This document shows, in pieces, positions 51,527 to 60,214 of a DNA stretch of 64,000 bases. Numbering within the stretch: position 1 is the first letter of the stretch; every line of letters starts with the position of its first letter. The notes under the pieces are model-generated. The model saw only the letters and a program-made list of their open reading frames with translations. It did no database searches and was not told the origin of the DNA. The stretch spans positions 1,358,525 to 1,422,524 of the forward strand of contig NZ_VZRA01000001.1 of NCBI RefSeq assembly GCF_008802355.1. The letters are read 5' to 3'. The position numbers and the translations under genes were made by a program. The DNA is from Oryzomonas sagensis. GTDB taxonomy: Bacteria > Desulfobacterota > Desulfuromonadia > Geobacterales > Pseudopelobacteraceae.

Positions 51527-54511
51527 GTGGGAGACAAACGGCGTAACCTGCTTTTTCTGCTTTTTGCCCTGTCCGGTTTTTCGGGGCTCATTTATGAATC
51601 AATATGGACGCACTATCTGAAACTCTTCCTTGGGCATTCAGCGTATGCCCAGACGTTGGTATTGGCCATTTTCATGGGGGGCATGGCCATCGGATCATGG
51701 CTCTGCAGCCGCTACTCGACCCGCTGGAAGAATGTTCTCCTGGGATATGCGGTCGTTGAAGCCGTAATTGGACTGTGCGCCCTTGTTTTTCATACCGCGT
51801 TTGTCTCCATCACCGCTGTCTCTTATTCCGCCATAATTCCTCGACTGCCCGATCCCGTCAGCATCACTATTTTCAAGTGGGCCCTCTCGGCGCTTATGAT
51901 CCTGCCCCAATCGGTGCTGTTGGGCATGACCTTTCCCCTGATGAGTTCCGCGCTACTGCGCCTTTTTCCCGACAAACCGGGCAGGACCGTTGCGATGCTG
52001 TACTTCGCCAACAGTATCGGCGCGGTGATCGGCGTCCTTGTCAGCGGCTTTCTGCTCATCCGCCTCGTGGGGTTGCCGTGGACCATCGGCAGTGCCGGTT
52101 GCATCAATATCGTCCTGGCCCTTGCGGTCTGGTCCCTGAGCGGAAGAGACGGGAGGGGAGGCGATCAGCGCGTCGCTCCGCCGGCGGAGGCCCCTTCCGG
52201 CCAGGTGGACGTCGCGCTCCATCGGTTGCTCCTGTTTGCGTCACTGGTTACCGGCATTGCTTCGTTTATCTATGAAGTGGGCTGGATTCGGATGCTGAGC
52301 TTGGTTCTGGGGGCGTCGACCCACGCCTTTGAACTGATGCTCGGCGCATTCATCCTTGGCCTGGCCTTCGGAGGATTGTGGATTCAGCGGCGTATCGACC
52401 AGATCGGGCTTCCGTTCCGCTATCTCGCCCACGTTCAGGTGGTTATGGGAGCACTGGCCCTTTTGACCTTGCCGTTGTACGGAGAGACCTTTGAGGTCAT
52501 GAAATGGCTCGTCAAATCCTTGCCTAAGACCGATGCGGGCTATGCGCTCTTCAACGTCTCAAGCAGCGCCATCGCCATCTCGATCATGCTGCCCGCCACC
52601 TTCTGCGCGGGAATGACCCTGCCGCTCATAACCTTGCTTCTTATCAAAGCCGGACACGGCGAGCGAAGCATCGGCGCCGTCTATGCCGCCAATACGGTCG
52701 GCGCGATCATCGGGGTTTTTTTCGCTATCCATGTCGGGATGCCGTTGTTGGGATTGAAGGGGCTGATCACCTGCGGGGCCGGCCTGGATATCGCCCTTGG
52801 CCTGGTCTTGCTCTGGAGCGCCGGCGCTCGACAGCGCAGCTACCGGTGGCCTGTCATCGTCACCGGAGGCGCGGTCTGCGCTGTTATTGCAACAGTGCTG
52901 TTGGTCGATCTCGACCTCGTCAAGATGGGGTCCGGGGTATACCGCTACGGGACGCTGCTCCCGCGGAATTTCGTGCAGCACATATACCACCGCGACGGCA
53001 AGACCGCGACGGTCGACGTCTTCCTGGACAGCCTGGGCACCATGCGCATCAATACCAACGGTAAAACAGATGCGGCGATCATGATGGACGGGAGACCCGC
53101 CGGGAAGGATGAAGCCACGATGATCCTGGCCGCGCTCATCCCCATGCTGCTCCAACCGCAGGCCACGTCGGCGGCTTCGATCGGATTGGGTTCGGGGCTT
53201 ACCACCCATACCCTGCTGGGTAACCCGTCGCTCCACAGGGTGGACACGGTCGAGATCGAACAGGGCATGATTGACGGGGCCAAATGCTTCAGGCCAACGG
53301 TCGGCCTGGCGTATTCCGATCCGCGCAGCAGGATCTACGTGGATGATGCAAAAACGTTTTTTTCGTCACATGGGCAACAGTACGACATCATTGTTTCCGA
53401 ACCGTCAAACCCCTGGGTCAGCGGGGTTTCGGGACTGTTCTCGGAAGAATTCTACCGGCTGGTCAAGCGTAGCATGACTCCCGATGGCGTTTTCGTTCAA
53501 TGGGTACAACTCTACGAGATTAATGTCGATCTGGTCGTCTCCGTCTTAAAGGCCATTTCCGATAATTTTTCCGACTATGCCGTCTATGCCTCAAATGATG
53601 TCGATATCATCATCGTCGCCAAGAAACACGGCGCATTGGCGGGCTTGGATGCGGACCTCCTGAAAAAGCCGCTGCTCTCCGCGGCAGCGAAGAGGATACA
53701 GGTCGAAAGCCTCCAGGATATCGCTTTCCGCAGGGTCGGCACCAAGCGGATGCTGGAGAAATTGATCCAATCGTACCCGATCCGCGCCAATTCCGATTAT
53801 TATCCCGTCTTGGACCAGAATGCCGCCCGTACCCGTTTCCTTGGCGACAGCGCCCAGGAATTGCTTTTCTTTGCAGAAACCTGTTTGCCCTCGTTGGATG
53901 CGCTGTCCGGCTCATCCTCCCCACGACAGCACACCGATATCGCTCCGACGGCACTCTTCCCGAGATCGCAGAATGCCGTTACCGCAATGGCCGTCAGGGA
54001 TTATTTCGTCTCAGGCGTTTTCAGCCCTCGCTACCCGAATGTTCCCGAGAATGACAAGAAACAGGCCATGCAATTGAAACGGCTTTGCTACGAGCGCAAT
54101 GCGATTCCTGACCCGAACGAGAGGATAGAGAGCATCTTCGTTACGGCGCTAAATGTTCTCCCCTATCTTGATCCGTCCGAGCTCGAAACGATCTGGAAAA
54201 TCCTGGAGTCGGGACCGTGCGCCGCGTCTCTTCCTGCGATGGATCGGCAGCTCCTCGCTTTTTTTCGGGCGGTAGGCAGGCATGACGGCGTTAGCATGGT
54301 CGCCACTTCCCGTTCTCTCCTCGAAATGCCGAATAATTTCAATGCATCGGCATTGAAGCATCTTGTCGGTTCGGCAATGATAGGAAGCCTGATGCAGGGC
54401 AAGAAGGAAGAATCGTACCGGTTGTGGCTGCACTATAAGGCGGCGCTATTTCAAGGCCAGGAACCGGATTTGCTGTTTCGCATGCTCGTAGCCGAGAGCA
54501 CGGCACGCTGA
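51527..54511 (+). CDS. Membrane-fused spermidine synthase-like protein
   Basis: A 994-residue protein. The first half has two sets of hydrophobic helices (FLLFALSGFSGLIYESIWTH near the start; SLVTGIASFIYEVGWIRMLS at about residue 240) typical of the fused MFS/spermidine synthase group. From about residue 540 comes a spermidine synthase-like Rossmann domain: SIGLGSGLTTHTLL, VDTVEIEQGMIDGAK and DIIVSEPSNPWVSGVSGLFS. The last 200 residues are an unassigned helical tail. The family is widespread and rarely characterised; aminopropyl transfer is not shown. The start is GTG at 51527 with GGAGGTGGGA upstream. Confidence 0.85.
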   Translation: MGDKRRNLLFLLFALSGFSGLIYESIWTHYLKLFLGHSAYAQTLVLAIFMGGMAIGSWLCSRYSTRWKNVLLGYAVVEAVIGLCALVFHTAFVSITAVSYSAIIPRLPDPVSITIFKWALSALMILPQSVLLGMTFPLMSSALLRLFPDKPGRTVAMLYFANSIGAVIGVLVSGFLLIRLVGLPWTIGSAGCINIVLALAVWSLSGRDGRGGDQRVAPPAEAPSGQVDVALHRLLLFASLVTGIASFIYEVGWIRMLSLVLGASTHAFELMLGAFILGLAFGGLWIQRRIDQIGLPFRYLAHVQVVMGALALLTLPLYGETFEVMKWLVKSLPKTDAGYALFNVSSSAIAISIMLPATFCAGMTLPLITLLLIKAGHGERSIGAVYAANTVGAIIGVFFAIHVGMPLLGLKGLITCGAGLDIALGLVLLWSAGARQRSYRWPVIVTGGAVCAVIATVLLVDLDLVKMGSGVYRYGTLLPRNFVQHIYHRDGKTATVDVFLDSLGTMRINTNGKTDAAIMMDGRPAGKDEATMILAALIPMLLQPQATSAASIGLGSGLTTHTLLGNPSLHRVDTVEIEQGMIDGAKCFRPTVGLAYSDPRSRIYVDDAKTFFSSHGQQYDIIVSEPSNPWVSGVSGLFSEEFYRLVKRSMTPDGVFVQWVQLYEINVDLVVSVLKAISDNFSDYAVYASNDVDIIIVAKKHGALAGLDADLLKKPLLSAAAKRIQVESLQDIAFRRVGTKRMLEKLIQSYPIRANSDYYPVLDQNAARTRFLGDSAQELLFFAETCLPSLDALSGSSSPRQHTDIAPTALFPRSQNAVTAMAVRDYFVSGVFSPRYPNVPENDKKQAMQLKRLCYERNAIPDPNERIESIFVTALNVLPYLDPSELETIWKILESGPCAASLPAMDRQLLAFFRAVGRHDGVSMVATSRSLLEMPNNFNASALKHLVGSAMIGSLMQGKKEESYRLWLHYKAALFQGQEPDLLFRMLVAESTAR

Positions 54512-54536
54512 GGAAAACGGGGGGATTCTTGCGTAG

Positions 54537-55937
54537 ATGAAAACTCATGCCTTTCTCATAGCCGCCCCCCAGAGCGGTTCCGGCAAGACCACCGTGGCCC
54601 TGGCCGTCATGGCCGCCTTCAAACGTCGCGGCATGACGGTTGCACCCTTCAAGTGCGGCCCGGATTTCATCGATCCCGGCTACCATCGCCTGGCCACCGG
54701 CCGCCCCTCCGTCAACCTGGACGGCTGGATGTGCCCGGAGACGTTCGTGGCCGATACCTTCCGCCTGCAGGGGAAGGGGGCCGACGTGGCGGTCATCGAA
54801 GGTGCCATGGGGCTGTTCGACGGCATCGGCCACGCATCCATGGAGGGGAGCAGCGCCCAGGTGGCCGCCATTTGCGGCGTGCCGGTGGTGCTGGTGGTCA
54901 ACGCCCGTGGCATGGCGGCCAGCGCGGCGGCCCTGGTCAAAGGGTTTGCCGGATACGACGAGCGCGTCAGGATTGCCGGCGTGATTTTCAACAATGTGGG
55001 GAGCGAGTCCCACGGCGAGTTGCTGCGCCGATCCCTGGCAGCGGCACTGCCGGAGTTGACGGTGTTCGGCTGCATCCCCCGGGACGACTCCCTGGGGATA
55101 CCGTCGCGGCACCTGGGGTTGGTCACGGCCGAGGACAACCCGCTGTCGCCCGACTACCTGGAGCGCCTGGCCGTTCTGGCGGAGAACCGTCTGGACCTGG
55201 GGGGGCTGGCAGACATTCAGGTCCTCCCCGGCCCCCCTGTTCCAAAGGCTGGGACTTCGCGGGATGCCGCCACGGGGGGGATGCCGCCCGTCCGTATCGC
55301 CGTGGCCCGGGACGCGGCCTTCTGCTTCGTGTACGAGGACAACCTGCGCCTGTTGCGGGAGGCGGGCGCCGAGATTGTCCCGTTTTCGCCCCTGGCGGAG
55401 GCGCGCCTGCCGGCCGATATCCATGGCATCTACCTGCCGGGAGGGTACCCGGAACTGCATGCCGGGCGCCTGGCCGCCAACGGCGCCATGAAAGCCGCCG
55501 TGCGGGACGCCGTCGAGGCGGGCATGCCGGTGTATGCCGAGTGCGGCGGCTTCATCTACCTGACCCGCGGCATGGAGGCCGGGGAGGGGCAACCGGCGGT
55601 CGATTTCGTCGGCGTCTTCCCGGTACGGGCGCGCATGTTGCCGAAACGCAAGGCGCTCGGGTATCGCCAGGTCGAATGTGCGGCGCATTCCGGTGCCGTA
55701 GCCGCCGGGGGGAGCGCCCGCGGCCACGAGTTCCACTATTCGGAGGTCGGGACGATGCCCGATCGCATCGAGCGGTGTTACCGGGTGTCCCGGCAGGGGA
55801 GGGAGCTCGGCAGGGAAGGGTATCGTTACAAAAACTGCCTGGCGTCCTACATCCACCTGCATTTCGGCAGCAACGGGGGGATCGCGCCGGCCTTTGCCGA
55901 TGCCTGCCGAAAGTTTGAGGTATCCCCGAATTCGTGA
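54537..55937 (+). CDS. cbiA: Cobyrinic acid a,c-diamide synthase
   Basis: A 466-residue ATP- and glutamine-dependent amidase of cobalamin synthesis. The N-terminal BioD-like domain has the P-loop in [20 protein letters not shown], then [11 protein letters not shown] and [11 protein letters not shown]. The C-terminal class-I glutamine amidotransferase domain has the Cys nucleophile in [15 protein letters not shown] and [10 protein letters not shown]. It is adjacent to a cobalamin riboswitch, which regulates the downstream genes and not this one. An anaerobic (cbi-type) pathway is implied, but other cbi genes lie outside the window. Confidence 0.95.
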   Translation: MKTHAFLIAAPQSGSGKTTVALAVMAAFKRRGMTVAPFKCGPDFIDPGYHRLATGRPSVNLDGWMCPETFVADTFRLQGKGADVAVIEGAMGLFDGIGHASMEGSSAQVAAICGVPVVLVVNARGMAASAAALVKGFAGYDERVRIAGVIFNNVGSESHGELLRRSLAAALPELTVFGCIPRDDSLGIPSRHLGLVTAEDNPLSPDYLERLAVLAENRLDLGGLADIQVLPGPPVPKAGTSRDAATGGMPPVRIAVARDAAFCFVYEDNLRLLREAGAEIVPFSPLAEARLPADIHGIYLPGGYPELHAGRLAANGAMKAAVRDAVEAGMPVYAECGGFIYLTRGMEAGEGQPAVDFVGVFPVRARMLPKRKALGYRQVECAAHSGAVAAGGSARGHEFHYSEVGTMPDRIERCYRVSRQGRELGREGYRYKNCLASYIHLHFGSNGGIAPAFADACRKFEVSPNS

Positions 55938-56044
55938 CGCCTTCACGGCTCATCTCCCCGCGGCATGATGCCTCATGGGCGGCGACGGCCCCCGGGCGCT
56001 CGATCCACTTTCAGACTGGATTCGGGTTGTCTTTTGCCTATTGC

Positions 56045-56215
56045 CGTGCTACAAAATTAAAATTACTTCCGGTCCAAGGGAAGCCGGTGCGAATCCGGCG
56101 CTGCCCCGCAACTGTAAGGGGGGACTGTCACCGCAGGAGGCCACTGTCCGTAACGGATGGGAAGGCGCGGTGACGGGACGATCCCCGAGTCAGGAGACCT
56201 GGCTGGAAGCCGCAT
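56045..56215 (+). ncRNA. Cobalamin riboswitch
   Basis: The B12 box region is unmistakable: GGGAAGCCGGTGCGAATCCG, then CGCTGCCCCGCAACTGTAAG, and further down GAGTCAGGAGACCTGGC. The aptamer ends about 35 bases before the cbiM ATG, with the ribosome site GGGAGC close behind. No clear T-run terminator is seen between them, so control of translation initiation is more likely than termination. Confidence 0.95.
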
Positions 56216-56247
56216 AAGCACTCCAACCGTGGGGAAGGGAGCGTACC

Positions 56248-56997
56248 ATGAAACATCCTGCGTTACTGTTGTTGTCCGTTTGCCTGCCTGTCGTTCTTTT
56301 GCCGTCCTCTTCATTCGCCATGCACATCTCCGAGGGGATTCTGCCCTTTTCCTGGGCAGCGGTCTGGTTTGCCGCGTCGGCGCCCTTTCTGGCCCTGGGG
56401 CTGCGCAGCCTGACGCGCCGCTCGGCCCATGACCTGTCCAGCAAGCCGCTGGTGGGGATGGTGGCGGCCGTGGTGTTCGTCATCTCCTGCATGCCGGTGC
56501 CGGTGCCGACCGCCGGGACCTGTTCCCACCCCTGCGGTACGGGGTTAGCCGCGATCCTGCTCGGCCCGGCCATGGGGGTGGTGGTGGCGGCGGTCGCCCT
56601 GTTGATCCAGGCGCTCTTCCTCTCCCATGGCGGCCTCTCCACCTGGGGCGCCAATCTCTTTGCCATGGGGGTTGTCGGTTCCTTTACCGGGTTTATCGTG
56701 TTTCGGGCCGTGCGCGCCTGCGGTGCCGGACCGATTGCGGCCGCCTTCGTGGCCGGGCTCCTGGCCGATTGGGCTACCTATGCCACGACCTCCATGATCC
56801 TGGCGGCCGGTATCCGGGGGACGAGCCCGTTCTGGCCCCTGGCCGGCAAGATCGCCCTGGCGTTCGTTCCCACCCAGGTGCCCCTAGGGATCATCGAAGG
56901 GGTCATCACCGCGGGCATGGTGTCCCTGTTGCGCAAAAAACGCCCGGACCTGCTCGCCCGCACCGCTTTGGCGGGAGTCGACGGGGGAAAACGATGA
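56248..56997 (+). CDS. cbiM: Cobalt ECF transporter substrate-binding membrane protein CbiM
   Basis: A 249-residue membrane protein that binds and transports Co2+. The N-terminus is a signal-like segment ending before MHISEGILPFSWAAV, the conserved start of mature CbiM, where the N-terminal Met-His participates in metal binding. Other family marks are PVPVPTAGTCSHPCGTGLAA, ILLGPAMGVVVAAVALLIQA and the QVPLGIIEGVITAG stretch. The gene is under the cobalamin riboswitch, so it should be shut off when B12 is sufficient. The CbiQ and CbiO energising genes are absent here. Confidence 0.95.
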   Translation: MKHPALLLLSVCLPVVLLPSSSFAMHISEGILPFSWAAVWFAASAPFLALGLRSLTRRSAHDLSSKPLVGMVAAVVFVISCMPVPVPTAGTCSHPCGTGLAAILLGPAMGVVVAAVALLIQALFLSHGGLSTWGANLFAMGVVGSFTGFIVFRAVRACGAGPIAAAFVAGLLADWATYATTSMILAAGIRGTSPFWPLAGKIALAFVPTQVPLGIIEGVITAGMVSLLRKKRPDLLARTALAGVDGGKR

Positions 56998-57269
56998 AAC
57001 GCCGCATCATCATGATAAGCGCGTTGTTGTGGTCGGTGGCAACGGTTTCCCCGGCAGCGGAACCGTGGCTGGGAATCGATGAAACCGTTGTCCAGAAGAT
57101 CGCCCGGGAACATGGCCGTGAGGCCAGAAAGCCGCTGATCGACACCGGCGAGGGGGATATACAGCTGTTCGTGTTCCTGCTGGCGGGGGCGGTGGGCGGT
57201 TTTGCGGCCGGGTATTGCTGGCGCGCCCTTTTGGACGGCAGGAAGAAGGATGACAGGACTAAGGAGTGA
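56994..57269 (+). CDS. CbiN-like small membrane protein
   Basis: A 91-residue protein with a hydrophobic N-terminal segment (MKRRIIMISALLWSVATVSP), an extracytoplasmic stretch of about 37 residues, and a second membrane helix (LFVFLLAGAVGGFAAGYCWR) with a basic end. This topology and length match CbiN, which cooperates with CbiM in cobalt transport, although sequence similarity is weak by eye. It overlaps cbiM by four bases (ATGA). The ends of this gene and of recO overlap by 11 bases on opposite strands. Confidence 0.75.
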   Translation: MKRRIIMISALLWSVATVSPAAEPWLGIDETVVQKIAREHGREARKPLIDTGEGDIQLFVFLLAGAVGGFAAGYCWRALLDGRKKDDRTKE

Positions 57270-57990
57270 CCTGCCCCAGGAATTCCAGGCTCTTCAACCG
57301 GCGTCCGGCATGGGTGGCGATGGCCCGGTCCAGAAGCGCCCCCCCCTCCGTCAGGAGGTCGGGCGGAAAGACGACCTTGCCGAAGGTGCCGGTGGTCATG
57401 CAGGCGCCCAGGGCTTTGAGGGCTGAGGGATGCAGCGGCCTGCCGGTCGGGGCGCAGACCCGGCACACCGCTTCGCCGTTCTCCTGCAACAGTGCTCCGG
57501 CAGTGCCGAAAGGCGTGTCGCAGCGGGGACAGCTCTCCAGCGAGGGGCGATAGCCCAGGATGTTCAACAGATTGATTTCAAAGAAACGGCGGTCGCTGTC
57601 ATCGGCCGCCGTTTCCGTTTCCAGGCGATCCAGGTAGGCGGCCAGCAAGCGGTAGAGCCGCGGCAGGGGGGGGCCTTCGGGGGTCATGGCCTCCACCACC
57701 TCGCAGGCATAGAGCGCATGGGCAATGGCTGGCAGGTCGCCGCGGATGCGGGGGTAGATGGTGACGATCTCGGCCTGTTGCAGGCCTGCCAGCCCCTCCT
57801 TGACCCGGACCTGGGCCTCGATGCGGGCAAAGGCCTCCAGCGCCGCGCCGAACCGCTTGCGGCTCGTGCGCGCACCGCGGGCAAAGGCCCTGATGCGGCC
57901 ATGCTCCAGGGAAAACAGCGACGCGATCCGGTCGCTATCGCCGTAATCGAGCGTCGAGAGGACTATGGCCTGAAGCTTTTCGGCATGCAT
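57259..57990 (-). CDS. recO: DNA repair protein RecO
   Basis: A 243-residue protein of recombinational repair that loads RecA with RecR onto SSB-coated DNA. The OB-fold N-terminus includes IVLSTLDYGDSDRIASLFSL and GRIRAFARGARTSRKRFG. The middle holds CEVVEAMTPEGPPLPRLYRL, and the zinc-binding cysteines are in ESCPRCDTPFG and EAVCRVCAP. Length and order are normal. It is monocistronic and convergent with the cbiM-cbiN-like pair. Confidence 0.95.
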   Translation of the reverse strand: MHAEKLQAIVLSTLDYGDSDRIASLFSLEHGRIRAFARGARTSRKRFGAALEAFARIEAQVRVKEGLAGLQQAEIVTIYPRIRGDLPAIAHALYACEVVEAMTPEGPPLPRLYRLLAAYLDRLETETAADDSDRRFFEINLLNILGYRPSLESCPRCDTPFGTAGALLQENGEAVCRVCAPTGRPLHPSALKALGACMTTGTFGKVVFPPDLLTEGGALLDRAIATHAGRRLKSLEFLGQVTP

Positions 57991-58095
57991 GGGCGGCCTA
58001 TTGATCTGTTGAAATGTGGGATGGATTTATTTATTCTAGGCCAAGACACAAGGCAAGAAAAAAGTTCACGTACCCCTTTCTCACGAGGAGGCAGC

Positions 58096-59349
58096 ATGGT
58101 CCGTTTCCCCCTATCGGTTTCCGTGGTCGCCCTGGGCCTGTTCGCCCTGGCCGCCTGTGCCCCCGTCGGCAGGCAGGTGATGGGCGACCCCCAGGATCCT
58201 TATCCGCTCACGGCGCCGCCCCGTATCGGCCAGATCGTCCACCTGCCGACCGGCACCCTGGTCAGCCCGGCCCAGATGCTGGCCGTGGCCACGGACGCGC
58301 GTATCGTCTACGTCGGCGAGACCCATGACAACCCCGCCTCCCACCGCCTGGAGCTCCAGGTCCTCCAGGCTCTCGCCGAGCGCTATCCCGGGCGCCTGGC
58401 ACTGGGCATGGAGATGTTCGTGCGTTCCCAGCAGCCGGCCCTCGACCGCTGGGTCGCCGGCGAACTGGATGAAAAGGCCTTTCTCAAAGAATCCCGCTGG
58501 TTCGACAACTGGAACATGGATTTTGCCTATTACCGCGACCTTTTGAACCTCGCCCGCGAACGGCACATCCCGGTCATCGCCCTGGATGCCGAGAAGAGCC
58601 TGGTGAAGGCGGTGCGCAGCACGGCCCCGGAACACCTTAGCCCGGCCGAGCGGGCCCAGCTGCCGGAACTCGACCTGACCGATCCCTACCAGCGCGGCCT
58701 GGTGACGGCCATCTTCGGCGATCACAGCCACGGGGGGATGGCGATCGATGGCTTTATCCGCGCCCAGACCATCCGGGACGAGACCATGGCCGAATCCGCG
58801 GCCCGCTACCTGGCAAGCCCGGCCGGCAAGGACAAACACCTGCTGGTGGTCGCCGGGGGTGACCATGTGAGCAGCGGTTTCGGCATCCCGCGCCGGGTCT
58901 TCCGCCGTCTCCCCGCCTCCTCGGTCATCATCGGCGGCAAGGAACTCGACATCCCGCCCGACAAACAGGATCGCCTGATGAACGTCACGGTCCCCGATTT
59001 CCCCATGGTGCCGTACGATTTCCTGGTGTACCAGGCCTACGAGGACCTGCCCGAACCGGGGATCCGTCTCGGCGTGATGATCGAGCCGGCGCCCGGCGGC
59101 CGCGGTCTGGCGGTAAAGGGGGTGCTGCCCGGCTCCAATGCCGAACGGGCCGGCCTGCAACCGGGGGACATCCTGCTCTCCCTCGACGGCGAACCCCTGA
59201 CGGGACATTTTGACCTGACCTATGCCGTGCAGCGGAAACATCCCGGCGACCGCGGGGTGGTGCTGGTCGAACGGCAGGGGAAGAGCCTGAAGCAGGAGAT
59301 CGTGTTCCTGGCCCCACAGAAGGGGCATCAGCACGGCAAACAGCCGTAA
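58096..59349 (+). CDS. ChaN-family lipoprotein with C-terminal PDZ domain
   Basis: A 417-residue protein with a lipoprotein signal (ALGLFALAACAPVG, lipobox Cys about residue 20). The ChaN-type haem/iron-binding domain spans roughly 45-310: RIVYVGETHDNPASHRLELQ, ALGMEMFVRSQQPALDRWVA, GDHSHGGM and VVAGGDHVSSGFGIP. A PDZ domain follows from about 330 (GLAVKGVLPGSNAERAGLQP, then GDILLSLDGEPL). The family has been linked to haem or iron uptake, and the PDZ fusion suggests binding of a protein partner. The ATG follows GAGGAGGCAGC. Confidence 0.88.
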   Translation: MVRFPLSVSVVALGLFALAACAPVGRQVMGDPQDPYPLTAPPRIGQIVHLPTGTLVSPAQMLAVATDARIVYVGETHDNPASHRLELQVLQALAERYPGRLALGMEMFVRSQQPALDRWVAGELDEKAFLKESRWFDNWNMDFAYYRDLLNLARERHIPVIALDAEKSLVKAVRSTAPEHLSPAERAQLPELDLTDPYQRGLVTAIFGDHSHGGMAIDGFIRAQTIRDETMAESAARYLASPAGKDKHLLVVAGGDHVSSGFGIPRRVFRRLPASSVIIGGKELDIPPDKQDRLMNVTVPDFPMVPYDFLVYQAYEDLPEPGIRLGVMIEPAPGGRGLAVKGVLPGSNAERAGLQPGDILLSLDGEPLTGHFDLTYAVQRKHPGDRGVVLVERQGKSLKQEIVFLAPQKGHQHGKQP

Positions 59350-59377
59350 TCACATCACGGCGGAGCGGGAGGGGCTC

Positions 59378-60022
59378 ATGGAGAGAAAACGGGTGGGGAT
59401 CGTGTTGTTCGACGCCGTCGAGGTGCTCGACTTCTGCGGGCCGTACGAGGTCTTTTCCGCGGTGCGGCTTGACGAGGCGAAGCGGCGCGAGGAGCCCTCG
59501 CCCTTCGAACTGCTGCTGGTGGCCGAGAAAGGCGATACCGTCACCGCCTCGGGCGGGATGAGGGTCACGCCCGACGCTACCTTTGCGACCTGTCCCCGGT
59601 TGGATATCCTGGTCGTGCCGGGCGGCTGGGGCACCCGCAGGGAACTGGGCAATCCGGCCATGCTCCAGTGGCTGCGGGAGCGCAATGCCCACGTGGAGAC
59701 CCTGACCTCGGTCTGCACCGGAGCCATGCTGCTGGGCAAAGCCTGCCTGCTCGACGGGCTGCACGCCACGACCCACTGGCGTTCCCTGGATTGGATGCGC
59801 GACTCGTTTCCGGCCGTGACGGTGGAATACGGCCGGCACGTGGTGGAGGACGGGCGGGTCGTGACCTCGGCCGGCATCTCGGCCGGGATCGACATGGCGC
59901 TCAAGGTGGTTGCCCGTTACCACGGCGAGGAGGTGGCGCGGGCCACGGCCCGGCACATGGAGTACCCCTATCCCGACAGCAATGCGCGCAGGGTGCCGTT
60001 GCCGCCTCTCGCAGGCTGTTGA
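59378..60022 (+). CDS. DJ-1/PfpI-family protein
   Basis: A 214-residue protein of the class-I glutamine amidotransferase-like DJ-1/PfpI superfamily. It begins VGIVLFDAVEVLDFCGPYEV, and the nucleophile elbow is SVCTGAMLLGKACLLDG with Cys. The later segment GRVVTSAGISAGIDMALKVV is typical of the AraC-type sensor subgroup, but the helix-turn-helix that follows in FtrA/GlxA regulators is missing. Isonitrile hydratase or glyoxalase-like activity is possible and unproven. Its last codons and stop lie at the edge of a dispersed repeat. Confidence 0.88.
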   Translation: MERKRVGIVLFDAVEVLDFCGPYEVFSAVRLDEAKRREEPSPFELLLVAEKGDTVTASGGMRVTPDATFATCPRLDILVVPGGWGTRRELGNPAMLQWLRERNAHVETLTSVCTGAMLLGKACLLDGLHATTHWRSLDWMRDSFPAVTVEYGRHVVEDGRVVTSAGISAGIDMALKVVARYHGEEVARATARHMEYPYPDSNARRVPLPPLAGC

Positions 60023-60028
60023 AAACCT

Positions 60029-60214
60029 CAGGTTGTTCAAAAATAGTCAGATCGTTGCCTCCGCAGAAGGCCCTGCGGAGGCGTAGCAGCGCTACGCCGC
60101 ACAATTCAGCTTGCTGAATTGGACCGCGAAGGCGCCCGAAGGGTGAGGCCAAAGGCCTCAGTCACAAAAGGGCTTTCGAGGACGGCTGCGAGATGGCTAT
60201 TTTTCAACAACCTG
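60029..60214. repeat. 186-bp dispersed palindromic element between DJ-1 and polA
   Basis: The left end (60029-60054) and the inverted right end (60189-60214) match at 22 of 26 positions; both contain CAGGTTGTT and AAAAATAG. A further CAGGCTGTTGAAAA at 60012 contains the stop codon of the DJ-1 gene, and the polA stop begins at the right end (CTAG). The inside holds CTCCGCAGAAGGCCCTGCGGAG hairpins split over two arms and the CTTTCGAGGACGGCTG segment shared with 30926-31118. Confidence 0.7.
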
